From contig JADFSH010000007.1 of the NCBI GenBank assembly GCA_022560875.1, positions 1 through 57,378 on the forward strand: a DNA stretch of 57,378 nt, read 5' to 3'. The position numbers and the translations under genes are program-made. Within the stretch, counting starts at the first letter, position 1. Each line of letters opens with the position of its first letter. Below the pieces are notes generated by a model that did not search any database, was not told the DNA's origin, and saw only the letters and a list, made by a program, of their open reading frames with translations. This DNA is from Planctomycetota bacterium. GTDB lineage: Bacteria; Planctomycetota; Phycisphaerae; Phycisphaerales; SM1A02. This document shows, piece by piece, positions 8,802 through 17,600 of the stretch.

Positions 8802-8821
8802 CATTGAACCATGGTTCAATG
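8802..8821. promoter_or_regulatory. MerR-type operator and autoregulated merR promoter
   Basis: CATTGAACCATGGTTCAATG is a perfect 20-bp palindrome. It overlaps a possible -35 (TTGAAC, 8804-8809), with a -10 candidate GATAAT at 8827-8832 and 17-bp spacing. Its half-site (TTGnACC/GGTTCAA) matches the second operator at 9274-9293. The -10 lies 6 bp before the merR ATG, so the mRNA would be leaderless or nearly so. Confidence 0.75.
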
Positions 8822-8838
8822 TCGTAGATAATAGTGTC

Positions 8839-9273
8839 ATGGACCACTATACAATCGGCCAACTGGCCCGGGCAGCGGACGTTCCGACGTCAACGGTTCG
8901 ATACTACGAGCGACGCGGTCTTTTGTGGCCCGGCTCTCGCAGCAAGGGCAACTACCGCATATTCGGAACCGACGCGCTCGAACGGCTCTGGTTCGTCCGC
9001 TCTGCCCAGGCTGCCGGATTCACCCTGTCCGATATCACCTCCCTCCTGGGGTACCAGCACGACGATTCTGCGCCTTGCAAAGAGGTTCAGGATCTGATTG
9101 CCGCTCGCCTCGGCAAAGTCGTTGAGCAAATCAAGCACCTCAAGGTTGTTGATCGCATGCTCCGTGAGTGGATGAAGGTCTGTCGTGAGGCAGAACGATC
9201 CGGGCGCTGCGGTGTGCTCGAGGGTCTCCAATCAACCAAGAAAAGATGCAGCAAAGTTCGAGAGTTCTCTTGA
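8839..9273 (+). CDS. MerR-family metal-responsive regulator
   Basis: A 144-residue regulator. The winged-helix HTH (Y-T-I-G-Q-L-A-R-A-A-D-V, then R-Y-Y-E-R-R-G-L-L near residues 21-29) is followed by a dimerisation helix. Cysteines are at 80, 115 and 124, a spacing of 35 and 9, which is exactly that of the Hg(II)-binding C82/C117/C126 of MerR; ZntR- and CueR-type arrangements differ. A thiophilic metal (Hg(II) or a relative) is therefore the likely inducer. The C-terminal extension has an additional Cys137. The ATG at 8839 begins the HTH; the upstream ATG at 8794 precedes the operator. The stop overlaps the -35 of the downstream promoter. Confidence 0.9.
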   Translation: MDHYTIGQLARAADVPTSTVRYYERRGLLWPGSRSKGNYRIFGTDALERLWFVRSAQAAGFTLSDITSLLGYQHDDSAPCKEVQDLIAARLGKVVEQIKHLKVVDRMLREWMKVCREAERSGRCGVLEGLQSTKKRCSKVREFS

Positions 9274-9301
9274 CCTTGCACCTAGGTTCAAGGGCGATAC
9301 T
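9270..9301 (+). promoter_or_regulatory. MerR-type promoter with 20-bp spacer and dyad operator
   Basis: A -35 TTGACC (9270-9275) and -10 GATACT (9296-9301) are separated by 20 bp, the over-long spacer typical of MerR-activated promoters. Between them lies the near-palindrome CCTTGCACCTAGGTTCAAGG (9274-9293, 18 of 20 positions symmetric). It shares its half-site with the merR operator, and should drive the two genes downstream. Confidence 0.85.
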
Positions 9302-9349
9302 ACCTATAACATTGATGCTATCAACTCTCATGTTCCACGGAGTACTATC

Positions 9350-9594
9350 TTGCTGAAGCTCATGACTCTCATCGCTGCGGCATCTATCGCACGACCGCCT
9401 ACGCGGTTTCATCCTCATCTTCCTCTGATCGCGCCGACTGTCCCGGCAAGATAGTGTGCCCGTTCACCGGCGATCTCGCATGCAAGGATCGTTGTCCGAT
9501 TCACAGCGTAGATTCCGCTGAGACCGCCGTGCCGCCTGCATGCAGCAGAGGAAACGATTGTACTACGGTCTCGCCGACAAATCACCGCGCATAG
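9350..9594 (+). pseudogene. Small exported Cys-rich protein, frameshifted
   Basis: A TTG start at 9350, 7 nt after CGGAG, opens a signal-peptide-like frame (LLKLMTLIAAASIA). Coding then continues one frame over (frame of 9361) through T-T-A-Y-A and into C-P-G-K-I-V-C-P-F-T-G-D-L-A-C-K-D-R-C-P, ending at TAG 9592. Joined near 9380-9400, the product would be about 80 residues with six or more cysteines, suited to binding a soft metal. It follows the MerR-type promoter directly. The frame break may be a true mutation or a sequencing error. The function is inferred from cysteines and context only. Confidence 0.5.
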
Positions 9595-9645
9595 GACGGG
9601 ACAAAATACGCTTCGTGTCGCACTCCTATTGGAGGATCCCGAGGA

Positions 9646-10746
9646 ATGAGAATCTCTTTTCTGCGTCCATTCGCCATTGGGCTCATCGCCATGCCATCCG
9701 CCTTGTTCGGCTTTACCCAGCGCGCTCACGCGCAATGACCGGGGTGAGCGACCCCGCTTCTCTCCGGTTCGGAGGGCACAACTGGTGGACGTTCGATCTA
9801 CGACAAACCCATGCAGAAGGGTGCGTTTCGCCTCGATGTGAACTTTCAGTATCACGATCTGTCACGGCTCGTTCATGGCGGTGATTATGTGAGTTTCGCA
9901 GAACTCACGGTACGCAGTCCCGAGGCGGCCGAGCACGGTGATGCCGAGTTTCGCGTGTTTCGGACCGACACGATCGCACGGTATGCGCTGACCGAGCTCA
10001 CGGAAATCTCGCTTGCCGTCCCATACCAGCGGATCACACTTCGAGTTGATGAGGACGACGAGCACCACCGGGATGAGACGGTCGATGGATTGGGCGATAT
10101 TCGCCTGGGTGTGAGACATTTCCTGGCCTTCGAGGAGTCGTATCAGGTATCGCTCCTTGGCGGCCTGAGTCTCCCAACCGGCCGCTTGAACAAAGTAACC
10201 GCGGCTTCGTATCTGAGCCATGACGAGGCCGGCGATCTTGGAGTGACGGTGCCTCGTCACAGCCATCTGCAGTTGGGAACCGGCACCGTCGATCCGTTTC
10301 TCGGGGTGGAGGCGCTGTTCCGACTCGATGAGCACTGGATGTTCCTGGGAAGCGTCAACGCGACGATCCCACTGTACGAGAACCGCTATGACTACCAAAC
10401 GGCACCAAGTGCGACATTCACGATCGGGCCTGCCGTCAAAATCGATGACACCCGCCTGATTCTCGGCCTGTATGCCGAGACATTCTGGTCCGGACGCGAC
10501 CGGTTTGACGGCGCTGACGTCGTCGGGCCCGGGGGGGTGTTCGACGGATCGCTCGGGGTTCCGAATACCGGCCGTTTTGAGATCGCCCTTCGTCCGACTC
10601 TGACGTGGGGTATCAATGACAACCTGACGCTCAATCTGACCGGTCGAATACCTCTCTACACCCGCATTCGCGAAAGCGCTGACGAAAGTGATGTGCAACT
10701 GACGGAGGACTTCGGGCTTTTCGTGGGCCTGTCATACAACTTCTAA
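9646..10746 (+). pseudogene. Outer-membrane beta-barrel (transporter/MetA-like), N-terminus interrupted
   Basis: From ATG 9646 (GAGGA directly before it) an N-terminal signal peptide ends in R-A-H-A-Q, and then the same frame meets TGA at 9736 and 9745. The open frame resumes as G-G-R-S-I-Y-D-K-P-M-Q-K-G and runs about 310 residues (M at 9811 to 10746) of alternating strands with L-S-L-P-T-G and a final F-V-G-L-S-Y-N-F, a typical barrel terminus. The closest fit is the phenol-degradation/heavy-metal-cluster barrel group. A third frame (ATG 9735, M-T-G-V-S-D-P-A-S-L-R-F-G-G) may be the missing link, implying two compensating shifts. Without repair it would not be exported. Confidence 0.6.
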
Positions 10747-10752
10747 ACAGCA

Positions 10753-10772
10753 CCGCCGAGGTTTCTCGGCGG
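10753..10772 (+). terminator. Hairpin after the barrel gene
   Basis: An 8-bp stem (ccgccgag/ctcggcgg, gttt loop) begins 7 bp after the stop codon; only a short T run follows, so termination may be weak. Confidence 0.5.
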
Positions 10773-10823
10773 CGTTTCATCGTGAACAGTAGGGCCGGTC
10801 GCGTCAGTAACCGACCCTGCAAT

Positions 10824-10865
10824 TAGCGGAGACAGGATTCGAACCTGCTACCTCCGGGTTATGAG
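10824..10865 (-). repeat. 3' remnant of tRNA-fMet (putative att site)
   Basis: 42 nt match the 3' half of the intact tRNA-fMet gene at 15906-15947 with 39 identities, in the same orientation. The copy spans nucleotide 73, the acceptor 3' strand, T arm, variable loop, 3' anticodon stem and most of the anticodon loop, then identity stops. This is the expected distal att copy of an element integrated in the tRNA gene. Confidence 0.8.
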
Positions 10866-11150
10866 AGCGTGAGGGGAGATCGCCGTAAACATCTATATTA
10901 AATTGTATTTATCAAGATACGACGTGTCGCGGGGGCGGCAATATGGGGCGAAACGAGATCAAGAGGGACGTCCCGTCAAGTCCAGATCATCCCAGTTACT
11001 CGCATTTTAGGGATTCAGGTCAGTCGTACAATAAAGATCAGCTCAGGTCCGGTCGATCTTGACATGCGGATCGATTCTTACGGCTGAAAATCCGCACAAG
11101 ATCGGGTAGCCCGCAATCTATATCGAATAGCTGAACTGAAAGGCCGAACG
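10866..11150. other. 285-bp spacer at the island edge
   Basis: AT-richer than its surroundings around 10885-10920. No integrase or other gene was recognised. It probably includes the promoter of the lipoprotein gene at 11151. Confidence 0.5.
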
Positions 11151-11579
11151 ATGAAGACTCTCTGCATTCTGGCCGGCATTCTTGTGACGATAAACGTGAT
11201 TGGTTGCAGCCCCGGCAACGCCGAGGCCGACCCAGCGAGATCCGTCGACGTTTCTGTCGTTGACGCTCCGGCATCGCCCGAACAAGCTGCGATCGCGACC
11301 GTGGCATCTATGCTAGAACTCGCGGAAGCCGGAAAATGGGATTCGTACGTGGATCAGTTCTATGGCGAGACGCACAAGTTCCGGGGCCCTGAGGATCGGG
11401 CCACTCTCATAACTCGATTTGAAGAGCGATGGGGTGAGAAGATCGTGAAAGCCCTCCGACGGGCGGCTACGCTGACACCTACAATCGACATCGACGGCCG
11501 GGCGTTGTTTGCCGACACCGATGAGATCGTCTTTATGCTTTATAAGCACAACGATGGCCGGTGGACGTTTCACCTGTAA
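11151..11579 (+). CDS. Hypothetical lipoprotein
   Basis: 142 residues. A signal peptide with lipobox V-I-G-C (Cys19) is followed by a low-complexity linker and a small alpha/beta domain (about residues 46-142) ending in D-G-R-W-T-F-H-L. It resembles NTF2-like or DUF4878-type lipoproteins in size, but no family is asserted. It lies inside the tRNA-bounded segment, on the opposite strand to cphBA. Confidence 0.7.
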   Translation: MKTLCILAGILVTINVIGCSPGNAEADPARSVDVSVVDAPASPEQAAIATVASMLELAEAGKWDSYVDQFYGETHKFRGPEDRATLITRFEERWGEKIVKALRRAATLTPTIDIDGRALFADTDEIVFMLYKHNDGRWTFHL

Positions 11580-11851
11580 GACATAATTGGTGGCGGCGGC
11601 ACCGAGTAATTGTGAAAAAACATCTCACTTAGATCCGCGGATACGGCATCTCGGTGATAGATATTCAACAAGTGATTGACGAACATGATGAGCGGATTCA
11701 TGATGAGGGATCGAGGCGCGCGACACGTGACGTTGCCGCTCCGCTCGCAAGGTGCAAAGCTCGCCCCTGCACCGGCAGACCCAGACAGGCCCCGGCCTTG
11801 GTTCTTCAATCGGCGGCATCATGGGCAGCTCAATAACGAAACCAAACGACG

Positions 11852-14548
11852 TCAAGAACTATGCCGCGACGGCTCTCGCGTACCCTGGTCGTAGTGGTCA
11901 ACATTGGGAATGTCGGCAATCGTCACCTGGAGGGGTTCCTCGCGTTCCTTGAATCGCTCGACCTCCGCGTGGCAACGGTCGATGTCGTCGGCAATGATGA
12001 CGACAAGATCTCCGGGGCGGGCGGTCTCAAGCACCTGCCTGACCGCGTGCGGCTCATCGTCAGCGATCCGTACTTTCTCCGCGGGGAAGCCCGCGTCGAG
12101 GATGGCGCGTTGAAGCAACTTGGCGATGGTGCCCTCGGCGCGACCGCGCCGGTACTTGGGCGTCTCCCGGATCACGATTTCAGTGAACATCTCCGCCGCG
12201 ATCTGCCCCATCTGCTCGATATCGACGTCGCGACGATCTCCGCACGCCGAGATGGTCGCGAGCTTGCGCTCGGCGGGCATGCGAGAGATGAGACCGGAGA
12301 GACCCTTGTAGCCCGCGGGGTTGTGGGCGAAGTCGATGAGGATGTCGATCCCGCGCACCTGCACCAGATTGAGTCGTCCCGGCGTCGTGCCGTGCCCGGG
12401 GACGAACGTCGTCAACGCCTGACGGATGTCGGCGGGCTTGACCTTGCTGAGATAGGCGGCGAGTGATGCCGCGAGCACGTTCTGGATCATGAACGGCGCA
12501 CGTCCGCCGAAGGTGAGGGGGACGTCGACCGCCTTGACGATCCGGATCTTCCACGAGCCGTTCAGGATCGTGATGTAGTCGTTCTCGTAGACGCACGACG
12601 TCTTCTCGCGGGCCATGCGGCTCCGGATGATGCTGTTGTTCTCATCCATGGAGAAGTACGCGACGTTGCCCGGGGTGTGATCCTTCATGGCGGCGACGTG
12701 CTTGTCATCCGCGTTGAGGACAGCCCACCCTCCCGGTCTGACGATCTCGACGATGACGCGTTTGACGCGGGCGAGGTCTTCCAGAGTCTCGATGTCCTCC
12801 AGGCCCAAATGATCCTCCGCCACGTTCAGGACGATGCCGATGTCGCACGCCTTAAAGCCAAGGCCGCGTCGAAGCAGGCCCCCCCGCGCGCATTCGAGCA
12901 CGGCGAAGTCGACGGTGGGGTCCTTGAGCACGACACTCGCCGCGAACGGGCCCGTCATATCGCCCGGCATGATGCAGTTGCCGCCGATGTACACTCCGTC
13001 CGTCGTCGTGAAGCCGACCCTCAGGCCCTGGTTTCTCATGATGCGCGCGAGAAGACGCGTCGTAGTGGTCTTCCCGTTGGTACCGGTCACCGCGATGACG
13101 GGGATCCGCCCGTCGTCGCCTCCGGGGAAGAGCATGTCGATCACCGGCTCGGCCACGTTGCGACCGATGCCCTCGCTCGGCGCGAGATGCATTCGAAAAC
13201 CCGGTGCCGCGTTCACCTCGATCACACCACCGCCGGACTCCGCCAACGGTTCGTGGAGGTTCTGCGCGATCACATCGATCCCGCAGATGTCGAGCCCGAT
13301 GATCCGGCTGATTCGCTCGAACGTCGCCACGTTGGTGGGGTGGACCCGTTCCGTGACGTCGGTCGCGGTGCCGCCCGTGGAGAGGTTGGCGGTGGATTTC
13401 AGGACAACCAACCGGCCCTGTTCAGGGACGGTGTCGATGGTCAGCTCCTGGTGCTCGAGAACGCGCTCGGTCATCGCGTTGACCTCGATCTCGGTGAGCA
13501 CGTTCTCATGCCCGTACCCTCGGCGGGGATCGGCGTTGACTAACTCGATGAGATCGCCGATCGAACGCTCCCCGTCGCCGATGACGTGAGCCGGCACGCG
13601 GTGGGCGGCGGCGATGAACTGGTAATCGATGACCAGCGCCCGGTAGTCGTGCCCGACGAGCTGACGCTCGATCATGATGTATGGTGAGAACGTCTTCGCG
13701 GCCTCGAAAGCGCGTTCGACATGCTTGTCATCGGCGACCCCGACCGTGACGCCCTTTCCGTGGTTACCATCGCTGGGCTTGATGACGACCGGGTAGCCAA
13801 TGCGGTTGGCCACCTCGAGAGCGCCCGAGAGTGTGCGCACCTCCTCACCTTTCGGAACGGGCACGCCGGCGTCGTCGAGCAGCGTCTTCGTCGCCTCCTT
13901 GTCGCAGGCGATCTCGACCGCGATCATGGACGTCTCGCTTGTTGTCGTCGCTTGAATACGTTTTTGACGCGAGCCGTGCCCGAGCTGGACCAGCGAGCGG
14001 TTGTTCAGTCGCCTCCAGGGGATGCCACGGCGGATCGCCTCGTCAACGATGCCCTGCGTGCTCGGGCCGAGACGATAGCGCTCCCGCAACTCCTTGAGCT
14101 GCTGGATCACGGCGGCAAGATCGAACTGATCCTCGGTGCCGGCGATGAGATGTTCGATCAGTGCGAACGCCTGTTCGCCCGCGTACAGACCGGATCGCTC
14201 CTCGATGTACCGGTACACGACGTTGTACACGCCCGGGGTTGAGGTTTCGCGGGTGCGACCATACCCGACCTCCATCGCGGCAAGGCACTGGAACTCAATG
14301 GCCACGTGCTCCATGATGTGACCCATCCACGTGCCTTCATCGACCCGGGAAAGGAACCCTCCCGGTGCGCCGACACTGCACCGATGCTCGTGGAGAGAGG
14401 GGATCTTCACTTCGAGCCGGGCGCGGAAGTTCGGGAGCGTGTTGCTGGGCCGCTCCTCCATCTCCTCCAGGTCCACCCTCATCAGGATGCACGGCTTGTT
14501 GTGATAGATGTTCGGTCCACGGAGCGCACGCATGGTGAGCAGCTTCAT
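11852..14548 (-). CDS. cphA: Cyanophycin synthetase
   Basis: It polymerises Asp and Arg into cyanophycin, using ATP, as a cytoplasmic nitrogen reserve. The 898 residues have the standard three modules: an N-terminal domain (1-160), an ATP-grasp domain (about 205-475, with V-V-I-K-P-S-D-G-N-H-G-K-G near 255) that adds Asp, and a Mur-ligase-like domain (from about 482, P-loop G-T-N-G-K-T-T-T at 489-496) that adds Arg. Its start overlaps the cphB stop by 4 nt (ATGA-type overlap), so the two are translationally coupled. The last 20 residues are variable. No key motif is missing. Confidence 0.97.
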   Translation of the reverse strand: MKLLTMRALRGPNIYHNKPCILMRVDLEEMEERPSNTLPNFRARLEVKIPSLHEHRCSVGAPGGFLSRVDEGTWMGHIMEHVAIEFQCLAAMEVGYGRTRETSTPGVYNVVYRYIEERSGLYAGEQAFALIEHLIAGTEDQFDLAAVIQQLKELRERYRLGPSTQGIVDEAIRRGIPWRRLNNRSLVQLGHGSRQKRIQATTTSETSMIAVEIACDKEATKTLLDDAGVPVPKGEEVRTLSGALEVANRIGYPVVIKPSDGNHGKGVTVGVADDKHVERAFEAAKTFSPYIMIERQLVGHDYRALVIDYQFIAAAHRVPAHVIGDGERSIGDLIELVNADPRRGYGHENVLTEIEVNAMTERVLEHQELTIDTVPEQGRLVVLKSTANLSTGGTATDVTERVHPTNVATFERISRIIGLDICGIDVIAQNLHEPLAESGGGVIEVNAAPGFRMHLAPSEGIGRNVAEPVIDMLFPGGDDGRIPVIAVTGTNGKTTTTRLLARIMRNQGLRVGFTTTDGVYIGGNCIMPGDMTGPFAASVVLKDPTVDFAVLECARGGLLRRGLGFKACDIGIVLNVAEDHLGLEDIETLEDLARVKRVIVEIVRPGGWAVLNADDKHVAAMKDHTPGNVAYFSMDENNSIIRSRMAREKTSCVYENDYITILNGSWKIRIVKAVDVPLTFGGRAPFMIQNVLAASLAAYLSKVKPADIRQALTTFVPGHGTTPGRLNLVQVRGIDILIDFAHNPAGYKGLSGLISRMPAERKLATISACGDRRDVDIEQMGQIAAEMFTEIVIRETPKYRRGRAEGTIAKLLQRAILDAGFPAEKVRIADDEPHAVRQVLETARPGDLVVIIADDIDRCHAEVERFKEREEPLQVTIADIPNVDHYDQGTREPSRHSS

Positions 14549-15423
14549 TCCGTGTCTCCTTCAGGGATCGTGGACGTTGTGATGAGATCCGACGCCGATG
14601 CAGGCGTGTGGTGGTGGTGGGGCACCGTGATGGCTCGTGAGCCGATCTGAAATTCCCATCCCGTTCCCAGGACGTGCACCTTCATGCCCGCAAAGGCGAT
14701 GGGCTCGTTCTCCTTCATGTCGGCGATGCTCGAGCCGATCAACTCCGCCCCGTCCACGATGGTGAGCGTGCCCCGGCCAAGTACCTCCACCCGTCCGTCG
14801 GGCGATACGATAAACGCCGTGTCCTCGTCGATGCCGAAGCCAAGCATGTATGGATTGCGGAGGACGGCGGCCATCAGTCGGCCGATCCGATCCCGTTCCT
14901 GAAAATGCTGATCGACAATGACGCGTCGGAGAATGCCCAGCCCCGGCGACAGCCTCACGGAGGCAAGCCGAGGGGCGGATCTACCGCGCCCGCGCGCGAT
15001 CATCACCGTGCTCATCGCCGAGGCCCCGGCACTGGTACCGCCGATGTGCAGGCCTGACCGATAGCAGTCGTGAAGCGCGCTTGCAAATCCCGTCCCGCCG
15101 AGCGTGGTCACGAGCTTGAGTTGGTCGCCGCCGGTGAAGTAAACCCCAGTGGCCTGGCGGAGCAAGGCGATCACGGCGGGGTCCTGCGCGTCGGCCCGCT
15201 GCTCCTGGTAACACAAGTGGATGTCACTTGCGCCCAACTCGCGAAAAGCGCTCTCGTAGTCGGCAAGGAGCTTCTCGGGCCGCGCCGAGGCGGTAGCCAC
15301 GACGAGAATCCGTGCCGCTTCCGCTCCTGCGGCATCCAGAAATCGCCGCAGGATGAGCTTGCCTCGCTCCTTGTCTTCCGCACCACCGACGACGAATAGA
15401 TTGCCCCTCGTGGGTTTTGACAT
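14545..15423 (-). CDS. cphB: Cyanophycinase
   Basis: A serine peptidase of family S51 that cuts cyanophycin into beta-Asp-Arg dipeptides. The nucleophile motif G-G-T-S-A-G-A-S places Ser131, close to Ser132 of the Synechocystis enzyme; Y-F-T-G-G-D-Q-L-K at 95-103 is also family-typical. The ATG at 15423 has a strong AGGAGG six bases upstream; the in-frame ATG at 15462 lacks this and adds residues with no counterpart. It is first in a cphB-cphA operon, so storage and mobilisation are expressed together. Confidence 0.96.
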   Translation of the reverse strand: MSKPTRGNLFVVGGAEDKERGKLILRRFLDAAGAEAARILVVATASARPEKLLADYESAFRELGASDIHLCYQEQRADAQDPAVIALLRQATGVYFTGGDQLKLVTTLGGTGFASALHDCYRSGLHIGGTSAGASAMSTVMIARGRGRSAPRLASVRLSPGLGILRRVIVDQHFQERDRIGRLMAAVLRNPYMLGFGIDEDTAFIVSPDGRVEVLGRGTLTIVDGAELIGSSIADMKENEPIAFAGMKVHVLGTGWEFQIGSRAITVPHHHHTPASASDLITTSTIPEGDTE

Positions 15424-15867
15424 GAGTCCTCCTGTCCCTGCCGAAAACTCTGTACTTCTCATTGTACAGAAACTTCTGCGTGGTTATCTGGGCGATTATT
15501 GACCTTTTGCCGGGATGACTGTTCAGGTTGATCAGCGCGTTTTTCCGCTTGCGGTCACTCACTCTGCCGGTCTCTGCAAGAAGCTGACTCGGCACTTCGC
15601 CATTGCTCGCGCTGTTCCAACTGACCAGAAAGTGGCTACGTATCCACTATTTTGATCGGACATTCTTCGTATGGCTATCGTGGATCGGAATAGGAGATCT
15701 TGGACCCTCGCTGATGAGCACTGCGGCGGTGGGCTGGATCAGATCAACGGACCGAGACGAGACGTCGCCCCTCTGGCCATTACGATCGATGAACATCCTG
15801 CGTACCGGAACACTCCGGCAAGCCCAGACAGGCCACGGCGTCAATCTCGAGATCGGGGCACGAAAAA
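15424..15867. other. 444-bp spacer between cphB and tRNA-fMet
   Basis: It must hold the cphBA promoter (an attgta at 15461-15466 gives TACAAT on the minus strand, without a clear -35). Short open frames on both strands show no motif. No integrase remnant was recognised. Confidence 0.5.
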
Positions 15868-15889
15868 AGCCAGTCGTAAATGACTGGCT
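15868..15889 (-). terminator. Terminator downstream of tRNA-fMet
   Basis: The stem agccagtc/gactggct with a 6-nt loop is followed on the minus strand by six T. It lies 17 bp beyond the tRNA 3' end. Confidence 0.85.
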
Positions 15890-15905
15890 CTAATCAGTTT
15901 ACAAA

Positions 15906-15979
<74 letters not shown>

Positions 15980-16070
15980 ATAGAGTGAAGGCAGAGTATC
16001 CCTCTCGCAATACCCGGTCAACTCCGGTTGCGATTCTGGTTCAGCGCCCATTGAGCGATCCGTGATCAGT

Positions 16071-16448
16071 TTACATTGTGCGTTGGAATCGGTTGTACAT
16101 GGCAAGCTGAGTGATGATGGACTTTTCCTCTTCACTCAGGTCAATGAACTGCAAACCCAGATCATAGCACCGATAGCCGATTTTCCTGACCCAGACAATG
16201 ACTGCGTGCACCTTCACGCTCGTTTCGCCGTCGGATATCTTGACGCGGACGTTGGATCGGGTGGGGATTCGCTTCCGGCGGAGTCGCATGCCGGATTTCG
16301 AGAAATTCAGCACTTCCCCCAGGTTGCACTTGAGGAGTGTGTCCTGTCGTATTCGCGCGTCTGAACGTCGATCGTCGGTATCAGACAACGCCCTGGGTGT
16401 TGGCTGCCCGATCGAGTCTGGCGACTCTGATGGTTGCGGGTCAGGCAT
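16071..16448 (-). CDS. PilZ-domain protein
   Basis: PilZ domains are c-di-GMP receptors. After an Asp/Arg/Ser-rich linker with R-R-S-D-A-R-I-R (about residues 26-33), the protein of 125 residues forms a beta-barrel: N-F-S-K-S-G-M-R-L (about 46-54) matches the N/D-x-S-x-x-G motif, and D-L-G-L-Q-F-I ends the barrel. The RxxxR part of the ligand site is only approximate. An open frame continues upstream to 16739 but overlaps the divergent gene at 16599; ATG 16448 avoids this. Confidence 0.78.
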   Translation of the reverse strand: MPDPQPSESPDSIGQPTPRALSDTDDRRSDARIRQDTLLKCNLGEVLNFSKSGMRLRRKRIPTRSNVRVKISDGETSVKVHAVIVWVRKIGYRCYDLGLQFIDLSEEEKSIITQLAMYNRFQRTM

Positions 16449-16598
16449 GTTCTGATTGTCGATCAATTCGCACCAGAGAATGAGCGGCAGGGAGCTTTCG
16501 ATGGTGTAATCGCGCAAGTCATACGGGTTGATCCGGTATCTCAATGACTGCGGCCCCGATTCATCACCTCTGTCCGATATCGCCGATATCGAGGCGGC

Positions 16599-17600
16599 AT
16601 GAAATTGACAAAACCGCTGATCCGAATCGATGGCGGATGGCTCTATGTTATCGCGGGCCTGCTGGTATGCACCACGGGTATTCTCATACCGGTCGAGCAG
16701 AATTTGCGCGATCTCAAGGACCAACTCCAGGCCATTCAATCACGTGAATATCAGACTTCGCTTCATCTTGCGGCAACCTCAAAAGTGATTGATCAACTTG
16801 ATGCCGGGGAGCCGGCCCTGCTGCGACGTCTTGCGGCATCACAATTGAATATCGTGCCTGCCGCTTCCACCCCCATTCTGCGTTCATTGGCGCCACCCCT
16901 ACCCCTGAGCGAGTGGGTGGAAGCCACGATTCGTGATCAAAACTCTGTGACTACGACCCGACGTCGTTCCCTGCTGACCCGTCTGACCAGCGGCAGGAGA
17001 CGGCTGTGGGTATTCGGGGTGGGGGTGTTGTGTGTTTTCTTTGGACTGCTGTTTGATCCCGCACTGTCGGCGGTGGATCATCTCCGTTCGCTACGCCTCA
17101 CGAGAAAAAGATCAAGCCGGGGCCAGGAAGAAGCAGTCGCTCTGGAGATGACGCGATCGGTCCAGGCCCCCCGATCTGTCTGGCGGCATGTTGATGATGA
17201 TGCTGATGTGAATGCCATGGAGACGCCCCCGGAGCAGCGGGTCTGTGAGGAACAGTGGCGTGCCGCGGATTCGGAAATCGAGTTGGCGGAGATCAAGAAT
17301 CGTATCGAGGATGATGAGGATACATCGGAAGAGGTCATCGATTCTGAAGACATTATGCGCATCGTGCCGCTCGTTGAGATCGATCTGGCGGCAGCGGACG
17401 AAGACGCAAAGCAAGACTCAGACGTGGATGAAGGCTTGGCTCAGGATGTAAGTGATGAAGAGGGTGAATACGAATACGTCTATGAATACGTTGATGAAGA
17501 TGACGAGGGGGATGATGATGACGAATACGAATATGTGTACGTTGATGAGGATGGGAATGAAATCGCTGAAGAAGATATCCATAAGTACGTGAAGGAGTGA
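16599..17600 (+). CDS. Membrane protein with acidic YEYV-repeat tail
   Basis: 333 residues, not a recognised family. Transmembrane segments lie at about 13-31 and 135-155, with a periplasmic loop of about 100 residues between them, so both ends are probably cytoplasmic. The C-terminal 170 residues are strongly acidic and end in Y-E-Y-V-Y-E-Y-V-D-E-D-D and a second D-E-Y-E-Y-V-Y-V-D-E-D block. It is divergent from the PilZ gene, 150 bp away. The tail could bind basic proteins or divalent cations; that is speculation. Confidence 0.8.
   Translation: MKLTKPLIRIDGGWLYVIAGLLVCTTGILIPVEQNLRDLKDQLQAIQSREYQTSLHLAATSKVIDQLDAGEPALLRRLAASQLNIVPAASTPILRSLAPPLPLSEWVEATIRDQNSVTTTRRRSLLTRLTSGRRRLWVFGVGVLCVFFGLLFDPALSAVDHLRSLRLTRKRSSRGQEEAVALEMTRSVQAPRSVWRHVDDDADVNAMETPPEQRVCEEQWRAADSEIELAEIKNRIEDDEDTSEEVIDSEDIMRIVPLVEIDLAAADEDAKQDSDVDEGLAQDVSDEEGEYEYVYEYVDEDDEGDDDDEYEYVYVDEDGNEIAEEDIHKYVKE

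Noticed and set aside
9736-9747. TGA codons as selenocysteine
   Set aside because: Two TGA codons three codons apart with no conserved Sec context and no hairpin after them; frame lesions explain them better.
10824-10865. A second functional tRNA
   Set aside because: Only the 3' half is present; similarity ends in the anticodon loop and no acceptor 5' strand or D arm follows.
12677-13543. 288-residue plus-strand open frame
   Set aside because: Lies entirely within cphA, which is intact on the other strand.
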